This document shows, one piece after another, positions 12,701 to 22,886 of a DNA stretch of 50,383 nucleotides (positions are counted from its first letter, which is position 1; each line of letters starts with the position of its first letter). The notes beneath the pieces were generated by a model. The model worked only from the letters and a program-made list of their open reading frames with translations, ran no database searches and was not told where the DNA came from. The stretch lies in the NCBI GenBank assembly GCA_900618795.1, contig UYJD01000018.1, forward strand, positions 178,476 through 228,858, in the 5' to 3' direction. The stretch comes from Cyanodermella asteris. Lineage: Eukaryota; Ascomycota; Lecanoromycetes; Ostropales; Stictidaceae. The translations under genes were made by a program, and so were the position numbers.

Positions 12701-13252
12701 GGTGTGAGATCACTGCTGTGAGCGTCGCAGCGCAGAATGGTAAGAACTACTCTTGCTGGCTCATGACCTGAAGGATGTGGAGTAGTTACGTCGGACAAAG
12801 TGGTGCCAGGTGAATGTTGCGGGAGGGATCAATTACGGAATGAAGGGAGCTGTGACGATGAGAACAGAATGCACCAGGCAGTGTGAACAGGAGGCGTGGC
12901 AATAGGTAAGCGGCTCAGTTTGGGCAAGTTGTACGGTTTCTAGATGCGCAGTGACTGCCGACTGCCGCGGTGCTGCGCGCATGGCCAGAGCTCTCCCAGA
13001 GCTTGGCGCGCTTTGTCTCTTGTTCCCCATGCCGCGGAGCCGCATTCTTTCCTCTAATGTCTATTCAGACCCTAATCGGGTGCAATGCCGTTTTCATGCG
13101 TGGAGCACATCCTGAAGCGTTCTTAATTTATCCCCGGATGCCGGTAAACGTCTTCTGACTGTGCAAAGGTCCGCGAATGAATCTCCCGGCATCGCGATCA
13201 TTGTTACCATGCGAATCAGCATCATATTGCTGTTTCCGGCAAACTGCTGCTC

Positions 13253-13933
13253 TCAATCCGCAGTCTCGGGGAAAGGTCTGATCCTCTTGTTAGCAGCGGT
13301 ATTTATGCTGAATTCTTTGGCATCACTCACCCGAACCAGTCCTCCTTCATGCTTCCAATCGCCCAGATCTCGGTCTGCTCGGGGCGAGTACCCATGATCT
13401 TGACTCGGACATGACTTCCGACGGCCACGTATTCGTCCTCATTGTGGTTCACGTATTGCGGCGGGCTGGAGTCTGGCTGGAACTCGTATTCTTCGGGGAG
13501 AAGCTGATAATCTGTCAATCCAGCTCACATTCTAGCTCACTCTTGATACTCACGTATTTCGAGACAAAGACTTTCAGAGGGCCAGCCTCGCAAAAGAATC
13601 CGAAGCGGTTCATGGAGACAACAACCGCATCGATCTGAGAGCTGTTTAGCAGATTGTTGGCACCAGGAGAATGGCATTACTGACGGCCTCGCCTCTGAAA
13701 GGCCGATAAACAACAGCACGATATGTGAGGGTATATTCTGCCACTCCACTTCCGGAGACAACCTTGCCTTCCGAGATGTCGACTATATCCATGACGCAGA
13801 CTGTGAAGAAGGTTCCATTGCACGTGCCTTCCACGTCGGAGTGTAGCTTTGAGATCAAGTAATCCTTGGCCTTGGGGCCGAAGAAGGATGGATGGAGCGT
13901 GATAATCTGCTCCAGAACATGGAGGAAAAACAT
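13253..13933 (-). CDS. RPB7: DNA-directed RNA polymerase II subunit Rpb7
   Basis: Four exons (13933-13685, 13634-13554, 13503-13331, 13277-13253) with introns of 50, 50 and 53 nt give 175 aa, close to the usual 171-172. The N-terminal RNP domain begins MFFLHVLEQIITLHPSFFGP. The C-terminal S1/OB domain contains GPLKVFVSKY joined to LLPEEYEF, then the conserved VRVKIMGTRPEQTEIWAIGS. The intron 2 acceptor (TTATCAG) was chosen because it aligns KYLLPEE with KHLMPQD of yeast Rpb7; the nearer AG breaks the frame. Rpb7 pairs with Rpb4 on the stalk of RNA polymerase II and contacts the nascent transcript. The short last exon (PFPETAD) is the least certain part. Confidence 0.93.
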
Positions 13934-16142
13934 TGCGGCGATGGTATTTTGGGAGTTTAGCTAGGTTTTCGCAGTTTGAAGCCGTTGAATCGCTCTGCCA
14001 GAACGTTTCTAGGGGTGTTGGGTGCAACGGCCCATGCGCAAAAGTAGGCGGTGCCTTTGTATTGCCAAATTCCAACCCAACTTGTCCCAGCTCTTTATGA
14101 GACCGTGAATGAAAGGCCAGTCAAACGTGAATTTACGTGTCTCGCCGTGAAGGACACGTCGCAGCCGCCCTAGTGCATGAAGGCGCAAGAACTGGTTGTG
14201 AAGCTGGTCGAGCTGGGAGGATGCGCCAGACGCGTGAGACACGTTTCCTGGCAAGTGGAGAAGCTCGACGACAGTGCGGACTCAGAAGAACACTCCTCCC
14301 GCAATGTCCTGAGTATGTGAGAGTCGCGTGCGGGGAAGGTTGAAAGGCGTGAAAAGTGGTAGTCTTCAGTCGCGCGCAGCCAACGATCTCAGAGAGGCTG
14401 AATTTGGTGTTGCCAAGACCGGGCAGCTGCATCGGGGAATTTCTAGAAACACCATCTTTCCAAGACCTCTTCACGCACATCGGTTGCAGCCCAAGGACTT
14501 AACGCCACAGTGTCAGACTCATGCGTCGGCCTAGCCTTGGCAGAAGCTGCTATTACCTGTGACTATGAGCTCTCTGATCTTCCATCCCAACCCCTGTACC
14601 TGCTGGGTTTTCGTCCATCCACATGAGGCGGCGTCCATGACTACAGCTCGATGAACAGATCAGGCAGAGACCATCCCAAACAGCAGGTTCGCTACGCTTT
14701 TGGACCGTCACATTATCCCGAGTTTTTCAAAGAATGCCTGAATAATCTCCGGAAGCCAGATTGGTTCCATTGGCCGAGAAATCCTCCAGAAAGTCGGCTA
14801 CATCGAGAGAATCGAAACGAAACCGTTGCATTGCTTTCCAAAGGTCTTACTCACTCCTTGAGGGTCCTTTTTCGTTTTGGTTCGTAACGGAGGTGCCTGG
14901 GAGGCTCACTCTCTGGACACCGATGCTTTGCTTGGTGGCCTGAACGCATACCATTCCAGGCACAAAAGACAAAAGGTTCTCGCAGGTTCTGGAACACAAG
15001 CTCGGTTTGCGCTGCGTTACCCCCTCTTCGAGGCAGTGTCAGGCTCAAATACAAGACATGCAGCCTTTCGACGCTGCCATATGCTGTTGCTCGGACTGGT
15101 CTATACGACCTAGCCTGTAACAAGGTTCGTAGGGACCCCCATCGCTGCCAACAACCACACCACCTCTGGCCAGGGAGCTTCCAAAGCCTAGTAAGTGTTG
15201 TATGACGGTCGAACACCTCTTCTGACTCTCTGTTGAGACGCTCTCAGCCACACGTGGTCCTGAAGCTGAATCAGACTCATATGGTCCATCTCAGGGGAGC
15301 CCCAGAGTTGCTGACACCTAAAACAGAGACCAGGACAGCAGTTATCTAGGAACAACCTAAGAAATGCTAAAACGGGCTCGTTCACCGCGATCGGTGGTGC
15401 AGAATGCTTGGTTTGCGCCGGAGTATTGCTACGGTCTCGAACTTTCAATGATTTGTTGATGCACGCGCTGGGCTACTACATCTTGCAATTGGCTCCAGAT
15501 GTCGGGGTAGGCTAACATGGTTGCAGAGATTCGCTCCTGAACAAAGAGTCTCAGCTCGTCAGAAGCTTGTATCAGATATCGCGAAACACAACTGTGCCGG
15601 AAGGCGAGGGTTTGAGCTCAGGCAATTGCTACACCGCTATTGTGTGGCACAGCTGCGCGCTGATGCTGGCCAGTGTAACTCCTCAATTGTGTTCTTACAA
15701 TGACACCTCCTTCTCGGGCCGATCTGCTTCCGTCTTGTTCTCGTTGTCCGCAGCTGACTTAGATGCTGTCATCTTCGTGAAGCCTGACAATTTACCTTGC
15801 CGTAGGGCTGTTCGAGTTATCAACCCACTTCCCCGGCTCAGTCTGAGCCTCCTCGTTTCAACGATAGAAGAGACGTCGCTCAGGAGTCCAGATTGACACT
15901 CGAACACCACGCGATGGTTGACCCCTGTTAATTGTTAGTCTGGCACAGTTCTGATGCAGTCAGTAAAGTGTTGATATATCCCTCGGGTTGTGCATGACTG
16001 CGGTATGTTCTTTTCCTCCCCAGTCGCTGTGCAGACATCTACACTCGTTGTCTTTTGTGCGCATTCCATTCCTTCCCAAGCTTGTCATCAATTCCTGTCG
16101 TTCATTTCATTCTGCGGATCTGGTATCCTTCTCTCCATCAAT
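13934..16142. other. Intergenic region, no gene recognised
   Basis: About 2.2 kb separates RPB7 from the CAP-domain gene; the two are divergently transcribed, so both promoters lie here. Open frames of 60-120 codons exist on both strands but overlap each other and match nothing known. A GATATATCC stretch at 15973-15981, about 165 bp before the CAP gene ATG, could be its core promoter. Confidence 0.5.
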
Positions 16143-17300
16143 ATGCAGCAAAAGATCGTCTTGGCTGCCTTCCTGGCTGGCAGCATCGCAGCGCTCCCTT
16201 GGGGCCCTGACGGCAACTGGGACTCGCCTGATCAGGTCTCTGAGTGGCCGGAGTCTGGTGCATGGCCTTCCATGACCTGGACGGGTCGTCCTGAATGGGC
16301 CGGACCTCCAACTTCAGAGACTCCATCGATGGAATTGACCATCGATGCGCTCTCTACGGTGGCTCCAACTGTCACACCTGTGCCGGTCTCCTCCTCTGAC
16401 TCTGACTTGTTCACCCCGGTGGAAAACCCATCGACTGACTTGTCCGAGCTGCCGACATCTGTCGCTGAGCCATCGACTAGCGCTCACAGATCAACTGGTG
16501 CGATCAGGTCGAGCGGTATGGCTAAGCCGACTGGTACGCTGAGGTCGATTGGAACTATCAATCCGTCCGTCTTCGCGCCCGAGAAAGAGCCGTTTAGCAC
16601 ACTCGCGACCAGTGCAACAGCAAAGAACCAAGTCGCCCCCGAGCCCACGTTCACCGACCCGACCACTGTCCCAACTACCACCGCCCCTGCATCTACCGGC
16701 AAAGGCCCAAAGGAGAGCAAAATCTCGACTTTGGCGACTGCGGCCGCGCCCTCCCCCACTGGCACGGCTTCCACCGGCAGCGCCTACTCTGACATGGTCC
16801 TCGCTCACCACAACGTCCACCGCGCCAACCACTCTGCCTCTGCCCTGAAATGGGACAGCAACCTCGCCTCGACCGCCGAAAAGATCGCCAAGTCTTGCAA
16901 ATTCGCCCACGACACCTCGATGGACAAGTCCCTCTACAAGAACGGCTACGGCCAGAACATCCAGGCCGGTACGGCCGCCAAGAATGTCTGGGAGGCCATC
17001 ACGAACAGCTTCTACAATGGCGAGGTCAACGCTTTTGCCGGCAGCTACGGGCAGGCGAACCCTACTAGCAACTTTGAGAGCTGGGGACACTTTTCGCAGG
17101 TCGTTTGGAAGGATACGACCGCTGTGGGTTGCGCGACGGTGCACTGCCCAAATGGTGTGCAGGACGGTGCTGGCACGAAGGACTTCACGGTTTGCAACTA
17201 CACGCCGGCGGGCAACTTTGGTGGTGAGTATGCGAAGAACATCGGAAAGCCGTTGGGCCAGCCCGCCGTCAACAAGGCGCAGGTTCCAGCCTCGTACTGA
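16143..17300 (+). CDS. Secreted CAP/SCP-domain protein (PR-1/Pry1-like)
   Basis: This intronless gene encodes 385 aa from ATG 16143. I chose that ATG because a signal peptide (MQQKIVLAAFLAGSIAAL) follows it directly; the frame is open further upstream but lacks such a sequence. A long Ser/Thr/Pro-rich, probably O-glycosylated stalk (about 20-210) leads into a CAP domain (about 215-375). CAP hallmarks are the HNVHRANH start, LKWDSNLASTAEKIA, NGYGQNI, WGHFSQVVW and the GCATVHC and VCNY cysteines. Yeast Pry proteins of this family bind and export sterols and fatty acids, and related proteins act in host interaction. The lipid role here is inference from the family. No GPI signal is seen. Confidence 0.92.
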   Translation: MQQKIVLAAFLAGSIAALPWGPDGNWDSPDQVSEWPESGAWPSMTWTGRPEWAGPPTSETPSMELTIDALSTVAPTVTPVPVSSSDSDLFTPVENPSTDLSELPTSVAEPSTSAHRSTGAIRSSGMAKPTGTLRSIGTINPSVFAPEKEPFSTLATSATAKNQVAPEPTFTDPTTVPTTTAPASTGKGPKESKISTLATAAAPSPTGTASTGSAYSDMVLAHHNVHRANHSASALKWDSNLASTAEKIAKSCKFAHDTSMDKSLYKNGYGQNIQAGTAAKNVWEAITNSFYNGEVNAFAGSYGQANPTSNFESWGHFSQVVWKDTTAVGCATVHCPNGVQDGAGTKDFTVCNYTPAGNFGGEYAKNIGKPLGQPAVNKAQVPASY

Positions 17301-17965
17301 ACAGAACGAAAGCTGGACCGTCGCTTCGTGACATTGGCATGGTTGAGAGGTTTGCCACGCATGAAAATCGGGCAATTTCAATCCGAGGCTCCTTATTTGG
17401 TCGATGTACCGACTTGAGGTTATGATGACAGGTCTTCAATTCTTTGCCAGTGTGGTCCTTGATGGATCCTCGCCCACATTCTTACCTGCAGAAATCCATT
17501 TTCCTTCAAGAACGATTTCTCGTAATTTTTGAGCAGCTCCAATTTTCCTTGCCGATGATTGTAGCCACCGTTCTTCCATTTTCGTTTTGATGTTCATCAT
17601 TATTGCTTTGCAAGTAATCTGGCCACTTTGAAAGGTGACTTGTGTCAATGTAGGACAGGACAGTATGGTGTACGCAGCTTTAACAGAGCATATTTTGGCG
17701 AGCGTGCTATCCTCTTTTGACTCTAGCAAAGATTTAGGTTCGTAACTCCGAAAATGAAACTCTGGTTCGACTTTTGATAGGTCTTTCACGAGGGATCTGC
17801 ATAACAGACTCCTGTTTAAGCTTCGCCAACTGCCTCCATTCACTTTTCTTGTCGATGTTCAGGTGACAGTGCCCAGCGTGATCTCTGCAAGCCGTCTTTC
17901 AGGGCATATCATGCCTCTCATGTACACAATTTGCGTTGTCAAGTCAAGTTCGTGAGATAGTCAAG
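17301..17965. other. Intergenic region between CAP and FAD-oxidoreductase genes
   Basis: This stretch of about 660 bp is A/T-richer than its neighbours. A minus-strand frame of about 135 codons (17436-17843) begins with GTG rather than ATG and matches no family I know. I treat it as untranslated. The promoter of the downstream oxidoreductase must lie here. Confidence 0.45.
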
Positions 17966-19964
17966 ATGCACTTGTCGAAGAAAAGAATTTCCTATGTCTT
18001 ATTAGCAACGAGCGTTGCGCAAGGTCGATCCTCACTGCTATCTCACCCACAAGAACGCGCACTCCTCCCAAACCCCGGCCTGGACCTGGGCCTCAACGCC
18101 CAAGACTTTCAAAGTGTATCCAAAGTCGCCAGCGCCCTAATCGGACACCCACCAGCAATCTCCCTCACCCAGCTCCTCCAAGACCTCATCCCTCGTACCA
18201 ACCTCAGCGCCTCCCTCGACGCAGCCTGCGCCGCCATCCACTCCGCACTTCCAACCACGCAATACTCCGGCCGAATCTGTTCCGACCTCGACTGCCTCTC
18301 CTCCTACGGTCTCTACTACAACAACCGACAAGCCGCCAACCATCCAGCATGCGTAATCTACCCATCCACGGCCGACGAGGTATCCACCATCGTCAAGTCG
18401 ATTCGGAAATACGACGTCCACTACGCCGTCCGCTCCGTAGCCGGCCACTCCACGGGTTTCAATTTCACGTCCGACGACGGAGTCTCCAGCACCACGGGCG
18501 TGCTGATCGATATGCGCAAATTCACCTCCGTCACCTACGACTCGGAAACGGGTGTCGCGCGCTGGGAAACGGGTATCAATTTCGGGACGCTGGCCACGGA
18601 GATGGCGAAATACGACGCCCAAGTCGCGGGCTCCCGGCTCGCACACATTGGCGCCGGCTGCACGCTCGGCGGCGGACTGACGTGGTTCACCTCGCAGGCC
18701 GGGCTGGGCAGCGACACCAACGTAGCGTTGGAGATGGTCCTCGCGGACGGCCGGATCGTGACTGCAAGCAACGACAACGAGTATGCGGATCTGTTCTGGG
18801 CGATGAAGGCGGGTATGAACCAATTTGGGATCGTCACGGCGATCCACTCGAGAACGTTTCCCGGAAAGAACTTCTTTGGAGGCACGATTCTGTATGAGGA
18901 TGCGCAGCTGCCGATGCTGTTTGAGGCGTTGGCGGAGTGGTATGGCGGCCGGGCGGATGCGTATCCGAAGGGGAATATCCTCGTGGTGCTTACGAATTTG
19001 GTTGTTGATTCAGCTCTGACGAGGTTGAATCAGATTCAGATCTTTTATGATGGGACTGATCCGGGGGATTGTTTCAAGAGTTTCTTTGCGATTCCGCATG
19101 TCTTCGATGACACGAAGGTTCAGCCGTACGCGGACTTTATCACAAATTCGTTGGTGAGTATGGCATCGTCATCGCTGGGTCCGGCTACTGATGAAGGTGG
19201 GCAGACGAACATCCCCATTGCGTTTCAGGGCTTCAATACGGCGTTGTTGTCTGCCGCAACGGACATCCCGACCGTGCCGGACTTGTAGCAAATTTACGAT
19301 ACCTGGAATGAATAGTGAGTGCCGTCAAAGTACGGTGGGTGTGCAGGTGACTGACAGACCCGACAGCGCCACCAGCACTGATGGCATCTATCTCCAGAAC
19401 TCTCTGAGCTTCACCGTGATGACAAACACGACTCTGCCAGCTCACAAAGCTGCCGGTGGCTCACCGATGGGAGTTGAAGACGCCGGAGCATATCTCTGGG
19501 TGAGCCACCGATTCAGGTCTTCGTCGACGGACGCTGTGCTGACACTTGCTAGATTGTGTATGATCTGTCGTCGCTACCGCCAATTGGCGCACTCGAGGAT
19601 CCCAGATTGTTCGGCGGAGCTGTGACAGCATCTCAAAAGTAAGCTCGAGCGTGCAGCAGTCTCGCCACATGTCGGACTGATTTCGGTTGCACGCGCTATG
19701 GAGCCTGAGCTAACTCGTGTACGTTTCTGCAGAATCCCACAGAGCAGTCGTCATCTGCCGCTATATGCAAACTATGCTCGAGTCGAACAGAAGCCTTATC
19801 TGTCGTACAATCCGGAAACACTTGCTCGTTTCCGTCAGGTATGCAGAATCACTATGCTGGCCTTCTAAATGCACAGATGGTTAACCTTGAGGGCACAGAT
19901 CAAAACCAAGTATGATCCAGACTCATTCATCACGACGCATACGAACGGACACGTCTTTTATTGA
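17966..19964 (+). CDS. Secreted FAD-linked (BBE-like) oxidoreductase with one in-frame stop; exitron or pseudogene
   Basis: Five exons (17966-19314, 19367-19499, 19553-19638, 19733-19838, 19899-19964) keep one frame across four GT-AG introns and would give 579 codons. The protein has a signal peptide, a PCMH-type FAD-binding domain with His161 in RSVAGH (probable covalent flavin site), and a BBE-like C-terminus ending HTNGHVFY. A TAG at 19286-19288 interrupts it inside an otherwise conserved-looking PDL-x-QIYDTWNE segment, where Gln or Lys would be expected. A GTGAGT at 19154 and this TAG would bound a 135-nt in-frame intron, so splicing could remove the stop. Otherwise the gene is a young pseudogene with a single break. 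The family oxidises small substrates, often in secondary metabolism; the substrate here is unknown. Confidence 0.8.
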
Positions 19965-20091
19965 ATCAACGCCAATGACGACTTGAAGCTTGATCAGTGA
20001 GGTGCTATTTTCAAAAGCACCAATAATTCAAAATTTGCGGTTTGGCCATATTGCCAGTTGACACATGTAAGCTTAGCCCTTTGATTCGTCC

Positions 20092-21059
20092 TCATTTCCC
20101 AGGCAACGCGACACTCTTCGCCACATCCCCAAACGCATTCAAGCTATCCTCAAGATAGGCCTTAACGGTATCAACACGATCAAAGAGATCCTTTCCCAAA
20201 GGCAGAAATCGCTGGGCCTCTTTCCCCTTACCGACCCCTTCGCCGACAATCATCTCGTACAGAGCTTTCATAGCCAGGTCCTTGTCACCATTAGCCAGAT
20301 CATTCGGGCCCAGATTCCCACTCGTTATAGCCTCAGCGATCTTCTGGGCCAGTGATCCATTGTAATCCTCCGGAACAGGCGCGGTTCCAACCTTTGCGCC
20401 ATATCCAAAGTTCGTGTTGAAGGTTCCGAGACCGACTGTGAGGACGCGGATATTGAACGCCGCGACTTCCTTAGCCAGAACTTTTGAGAGACCTGTTTCA
20501 GCAACCATTAGCGTTCCACACTACCCATGCGCAGATCGGAGAGTATCTTACCATCCAAGCCAGCTTTCGCACCCGCATACGGTCCCATACTGGGATTCCC
20601 TTCCAACGCCGCCCCACTACTCAAGTTCACCACAATCCCAGACCGGCGCTTCCGCATATACGGCAACACCGCCTGGATCAGCCTTAGGGGCCCGAAGTAC
20701 AGCGTCTCCATCTGCTCACGACACTCCATCTCTGTGGCAGTCTCCACTGGGCAAAAGACCGAGTAGCCTGCATTGTTGACGAGCACGTCAATGTGCGTTC
20801 CCCGAGCTTCGAGGTCATGGATCACAGAGGCGCTGTTGGGGTTGTTGACGTCGAGTTGGAGCCAGCGGCCGGAGCCCGTAGAAGCGTTTTCGATTTCCTT
20901 GGCCAGAGATGAATTCTTGGAGGGGTTGCGCGAGGTGGCGATTACTGTGTGGCCTTTCGAGAGGGCGAGACGGGTTAGGCTTAGACCGAAGCCTGAAGAG
21001 CTGCCTGTGATGAGGAAGGTGAGGGGGCGGTTCGGTATTGTGTACGTCGGAGCGGACAC
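20092..21059 (-). CDS. Short-chain dehydrogenase/reductase (classical SDR)
   Basis: Two exons (21059-20552, 20492-20092) with a 59-nt intron encode about 302 aa. The Rossmann glycine motif is TGSSSGFG, followed by VNNAG, a catalytic Ser in NLSSGAA and the YAGAK (YxxxK) active site, so the enzyme looks competent. Family members use NAD(P)H to reduce or oxidise carbonyl or alcohol substrates; the specific substrate is not evident. The natural-looking N-terminus xSAPTYTIPNRPLTF starts at GTG (21059-21057), not ATG, and an upstream in-frame stop occurs before any ATG. Either a small upstream exon exists (a CAG acceptor sits exactly there) or the start codon was lost. The gene ends 128 bp from the FAD-oxidoreductase, tail to tail, suggesting but not proving a shared pathway. 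Confidence 0.85.
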
Positions 21060-22299
21060 TGCGAGTATTTGTGGTTCGTGACAAGTCGCAGGTGCGCTAT
21101 GTTGTGCTTCTCAACAGTTCAACGAATTGAGGATGATGATGGTAAGCGACATGTAGCGGGCAGACCAGCAGTATTTATGCAATTTTGACGACCACATTCC
21201 GACATGTCCTGGCAGCCACCACATGACGAAAGATTGCCTCTGAAGGCTTCAGCATCGGAGCAGGTACGGAGTAGCACGGTGCTTCGAGGACACATAACCC
21301 TTGTGGGAGCAGTCTCTATGCCAGATAGTCGAGATTTGTGGGTTCAGCTCGCGCAGATCGTCAGATTTGTTACGGGAACAAGTAAACGAGCTCAAAAGAG
21401 CCTCATAAAGGTAAACGAGAACACCCTCAGTGACGTCTGCTGATTGTTACATCTCGCATGGCAGACCCGTAATATTTGAGATCCTGATGGCGATTCCCAT
21501 CCCTTCTTGTCGACAGGGTCTCTGGCTGCGGACTTGGTGCCTTCTTTATCACCGAAGAAAAGCCACAGCTCGATTACCTGAACTGCTTTAGGGACAGGCA
21601 TACGTACATACTCAGATTTGGCCGCAAGCGCGTATATCGATGCTTGCAAGAAGAGTCAACATGCTCTTTTAGTGATAACCGCTTCAGATGGATTCAAAGC
21701 AACCGCCACTCTTGCGACGATTACCACCTCAAGACAGCAGAGACAGCAGAGACAGCAGAGACTGCCTTCGTGGTCAACAATCTTCATTGACGAACTGATT
21801 ACCTTATTTCCCTGCTCGCAAAAAGTCACCTCTCGATCTGTAGCCACTGGCCAACTCTTTCAACACGATGGGCTACAACAAGCAAGAGAAAGCTGTACTT
21901 TTGCCGATCTCGGCCAGCATCTTTCGGCCATATGAGCCATAGCATTAACTCGCTCTCGTCTGCGCAGCACACCTAGACTTCAAGAAGAAACAAACACTCC
22001 GCCGGTCGGCTCCTCAAACACCAGATTCCCACCGCTCGTGAAAAATTCAGATGCCAGCCTGACTTCACACGAGCACCACTTCAAGCCAAAAACCTCGTGG
22101 CATCACCATCTTGGTCAGCCCTAACTACACCTCCCTGCGCCTCTCATGCGTACCAAGAGGGGTCATTTCGAGTCCAGAACCAGCCCACCCCATCTCGCCT
22201 GCATGGCATGGTGTTTTTTCTCTTCGCTCGCAGCCAGACCTCAAAAAATCTGCCGTGATTGGATCCGCGGCACTCGACGGTTCTTGGCACTCACTTTCC
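21060..22299. other. Divergent promoter region between the SDR and DUR3 genes
   Basis: No coding sequence is recognised in this 1.2-kb stretch. It lies between the minus-strand SDR gene and the plus-strand urea symporter gene and should contain the upstream parts of both promoters. A small tandem repeat at 21732-21758 is listed separately. Confidence 0.5.
21732..21758. repeat. Three tandem copies of a 9-bp unit
   Basis: AGACAGCAG occurs three times without a break, followed by a partial fourth copy. It is a small minisatellite-like tract in non-coding DNA. It could vary in length between strains. Confidence 0.8.
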
Positions 22300-22693
22300 T
22301 TATCGCAAGCCATTCCTTCTCCTTTGCGTTTAGTCTCATTGCTTATCTCTTACTCCCCCCCCCCATCTCCGGCCAACGGGAATGCGTGAGAATGTGCCCT
22401 CGAAACGAAAGTTTCGTTTGCACGTGCAACCCATGTTCGAGCTTTCGAAAGCTTTACTGATCGCAGGATTATTCGAGCTGTGAAACTTTTACTCCACGGT
22501 TCCGGAAGCCTGGTTCGATCGTGTCGGGTCTAGTGAACCTGTATCCTGATCACTTTTACGGGATTTCGTGGCGGCGTTTCCCACCCAAGGATCCTAGTTC
22601 TTCTACTTCCTTGTCTCTCCGATGTCGTCGGCGTCTGTGATTGAAGCTGTGACTCGATCATATCGCGTGTCCGTTTCGTCTGTACAGAGATAG
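22300..22693. promoter_or_regulatory. GATA-factor (AreA-type) motifs in the urea symporter promoter
   Basis: Three HGATAR matches occur upstream of DUR3: CGATAA (complement of 22300-22305), AGATAA (complement of 22343-22348) and AGATAG (22688-22693). The fungal nitrogen regulator AreA/Nit2 binds HGATAR and activates urea uptake genes when nitrogen is poor. The motif is short and common, so the function here rests on its setting. Confidence 0.45.
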
Positions 22694-22842
22694 GGCATTC
22701 GATATATCTATCCCCTCACTTTTCTCATCCCACCAAGTATTATCCTTCTTCTGATCTCCATCCTACTCTCCTTTCTTTCCCCTTTCCATCGGGAGAACTT
22801 GACCTGATACACCCTCGCATTTTGTCCCGTATCGTCTCAAAA

Positions 22843-22872
22843 CCTCCTCCTCCTCCTCCTCCTCCTCCTCCT
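22843..22872 (+). repeat. (CCT)10 microsatellite in the DUR3 leader
   Basis: Ten CCT units run directly into a CCA repeat that ends at the DUR3 ATG. The tract is therefore probably in the mRNA leader next to the start codon. Such tracts are length-variable between strains. Confidence 0.85.
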
Positions 22873-22886
22873 CCACCACCACCACC

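Noticed and set aside
17436-17843. Minus-strand frame of about 135 codons
   Set aside because: It starts at GTG, its first in-frame ATG comes late, and the protein resembles nothing known.
15990-19964. A full secondary-metabolite gene cluster around the FAD oxidoreductase and SDR
   Set aside because: Two oxidoreductases are adjacent, but no polyketide synthase, peptide synthetase, terpene cyclase or pathway regulator is present nearby.
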